The notes below the pieces were generated by a model. That model was given only the letters and a program-made list of their open reading frames with translations, did no database searches and had not been told where the DNA came from. The position numbers were made by a program, and so were the translations under genes. From Spirochaeta sp. (GTDB lineage: Bacteria; Spirochaetota; Spirochaetia; DSM-2461): DNA of 5,327 nucleotides. Shown in pieces: positions 5,041 to 5,327 of the stretch (the stretch's first letter is position 1; the number at the start of each line of letters is the position of its first letter). The DNA lies in NCBI GenBank assembly GCA_030635565.1, contig DAOVYP010000187.1, positions 1 through 5,327 on the forward strand, written 5' to 3'.

Positions 5041-5327
5041 TTACCACCACGATTCGCCAACAACCCGATAATGTGTCACTTTCTCTTCGAACTCCAGAAG
5101 AAAATCATCGTCTTCTTCGTAGTATTTCGCGACTTCAATATCCTGCCCTGCGAATACGGCAATATCTTCCTCGCTTTTCCAAAAAGTAAGCGTCATAAAG
5201 TGGGCAATCGATCCTTCCAGCTGCTCGAAAATAAAAACACCTTTGTTCCCCTCAACCGAACCGTAATCAGGGATAGCTCGCCGATTGAGGAACTTCCTGT
5301 ATTCACCGGCTTTCGAAGCCGCCACTG
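5041..5327 (-). CDS. ABM-like (antibiotic biosynthesis monooxygenase fold) protein, 5' truncated by window edge
   Basis: The frame runs in from the right edge and stops at TAA (5043-5041), leaving about 95 residues. The sequence resembles small ferredoxin-like dimeric alpha/beta-barrel proteins of the ABM superfamily. It shows a first-helix region (KAGEYRKFLNRRAIPDY), a strand with GNKGVFIFEQLEG, the conserved strand HFMTLTFWKSEEDIAVFAG, and a C-terminal YYEEDDDFLLEFEEKVTHYRV. In relatives a first strand (about 10-15 residues) precedes this, so the GTG at 5325-5323 is more likely an internal valine than the start. Such proteins range from quinol monooxygenases to proteins of unknown function, and no reaction can be assigned. 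It is convergent with the sugar operon and shares its terminator region, so a functional link is not implied. Confidence 0.75.
   Translation of the reverse strand, partial: VAASKAGEYRKFLNRRAIPDYGSVEGNKGVFIFEQLEGSIAHFMTLTFWKSEEDIAVFAGQDIEVAKYYEEDDDFLLEFEEKVTHYRVVGESWW

Noticed and set aside
4998..5041. Second terminator: CCGGAG and CTCCGG arms followed by TTTTT
   Set aside because: The stem is only 6 bp around a loop of about 25 bases with a gap before the T-run, and a much better terminator lies just upstream.
1..5327. CRISPR arrays, insertion sequences, tRNA or rRNA genes
   Set aside because: No regularly spaced direct repeats, transposase-like frames, terminal inverted repeats or tRNA/rRNA signatures were seen on either strand.

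Overview
The window is a GC-rich bacterial segment with one compact sugar-metabolism operon on the + strand, flanked by fragments of other genes. Nothing in it fixes the organism. The gene style (tight ATGA overlaps, strong GGAGG ribosome sites, a LacI-type regulator heading a sugar operon, a corrinoid-protein relative) would suit a free-living spirochaete or another anaerobic heterotroph, but that is a guess.

Layout. Positions 1-151 are the end or start of a neighbouring gene plus an AT-rich control region. The control region holds a perfect 16-bp palindrome at 120-135 that overlaps promoter-like hexamers on both strands. A LacI-family repressor follows (about 152-1228). Its helix-turn-helix is encoded in frame, but it has no ATG, GTG or TTG start, so a standard gene call beginning at the ATG at 326 would lose the DNA-binding domain. 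The repressor overlaps a D-lyxose/D-mannose-type cupin isomerase (1209-1907) by 20 bases. That gene overlaps a PfkB-family sugar kinase (1904-3193) by ATGA, which in turn overlaps a mannitol-1-phosphate 5-dehydrogenase-like polyol-phosphate dehydrogenase (3190-4431) by ATGA. After a 95-base gap comes a small gene (4527-4901) related to methyltransferase corrinoid proteins, but with the middle of the protein missing, including the cobalamin-ligating DxHxxG motif. A good intrinsic terminator (4961-4992) closes the block. A convergent, 5'-truncated antibiotic-biosynthesis-monooxygenase-like gene (5041-5327, - strand) fills the right end.

How the genes fit together. Isomerase, kinase and polyol-phosphate dehydrogenase make a plausible three-step route: aldose to ketose, ketose to ketose phosphate, and ketose phosphate interconverted with polyol phosphate. 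One example is mannose, fructose, fructose-6-phosphate and mannitol-1-phosphate; a lyxose/xylulose/pentitol-phosphate version is equally possible. The repressor would control the set through the palindrome. No transporter is visible. The most unusual items are the internally deleted corrinoid-protein homologue, the hidden non-canonical start of the repressor, and a stretch inside the repressor that looks like a self-compensating double frameshift.
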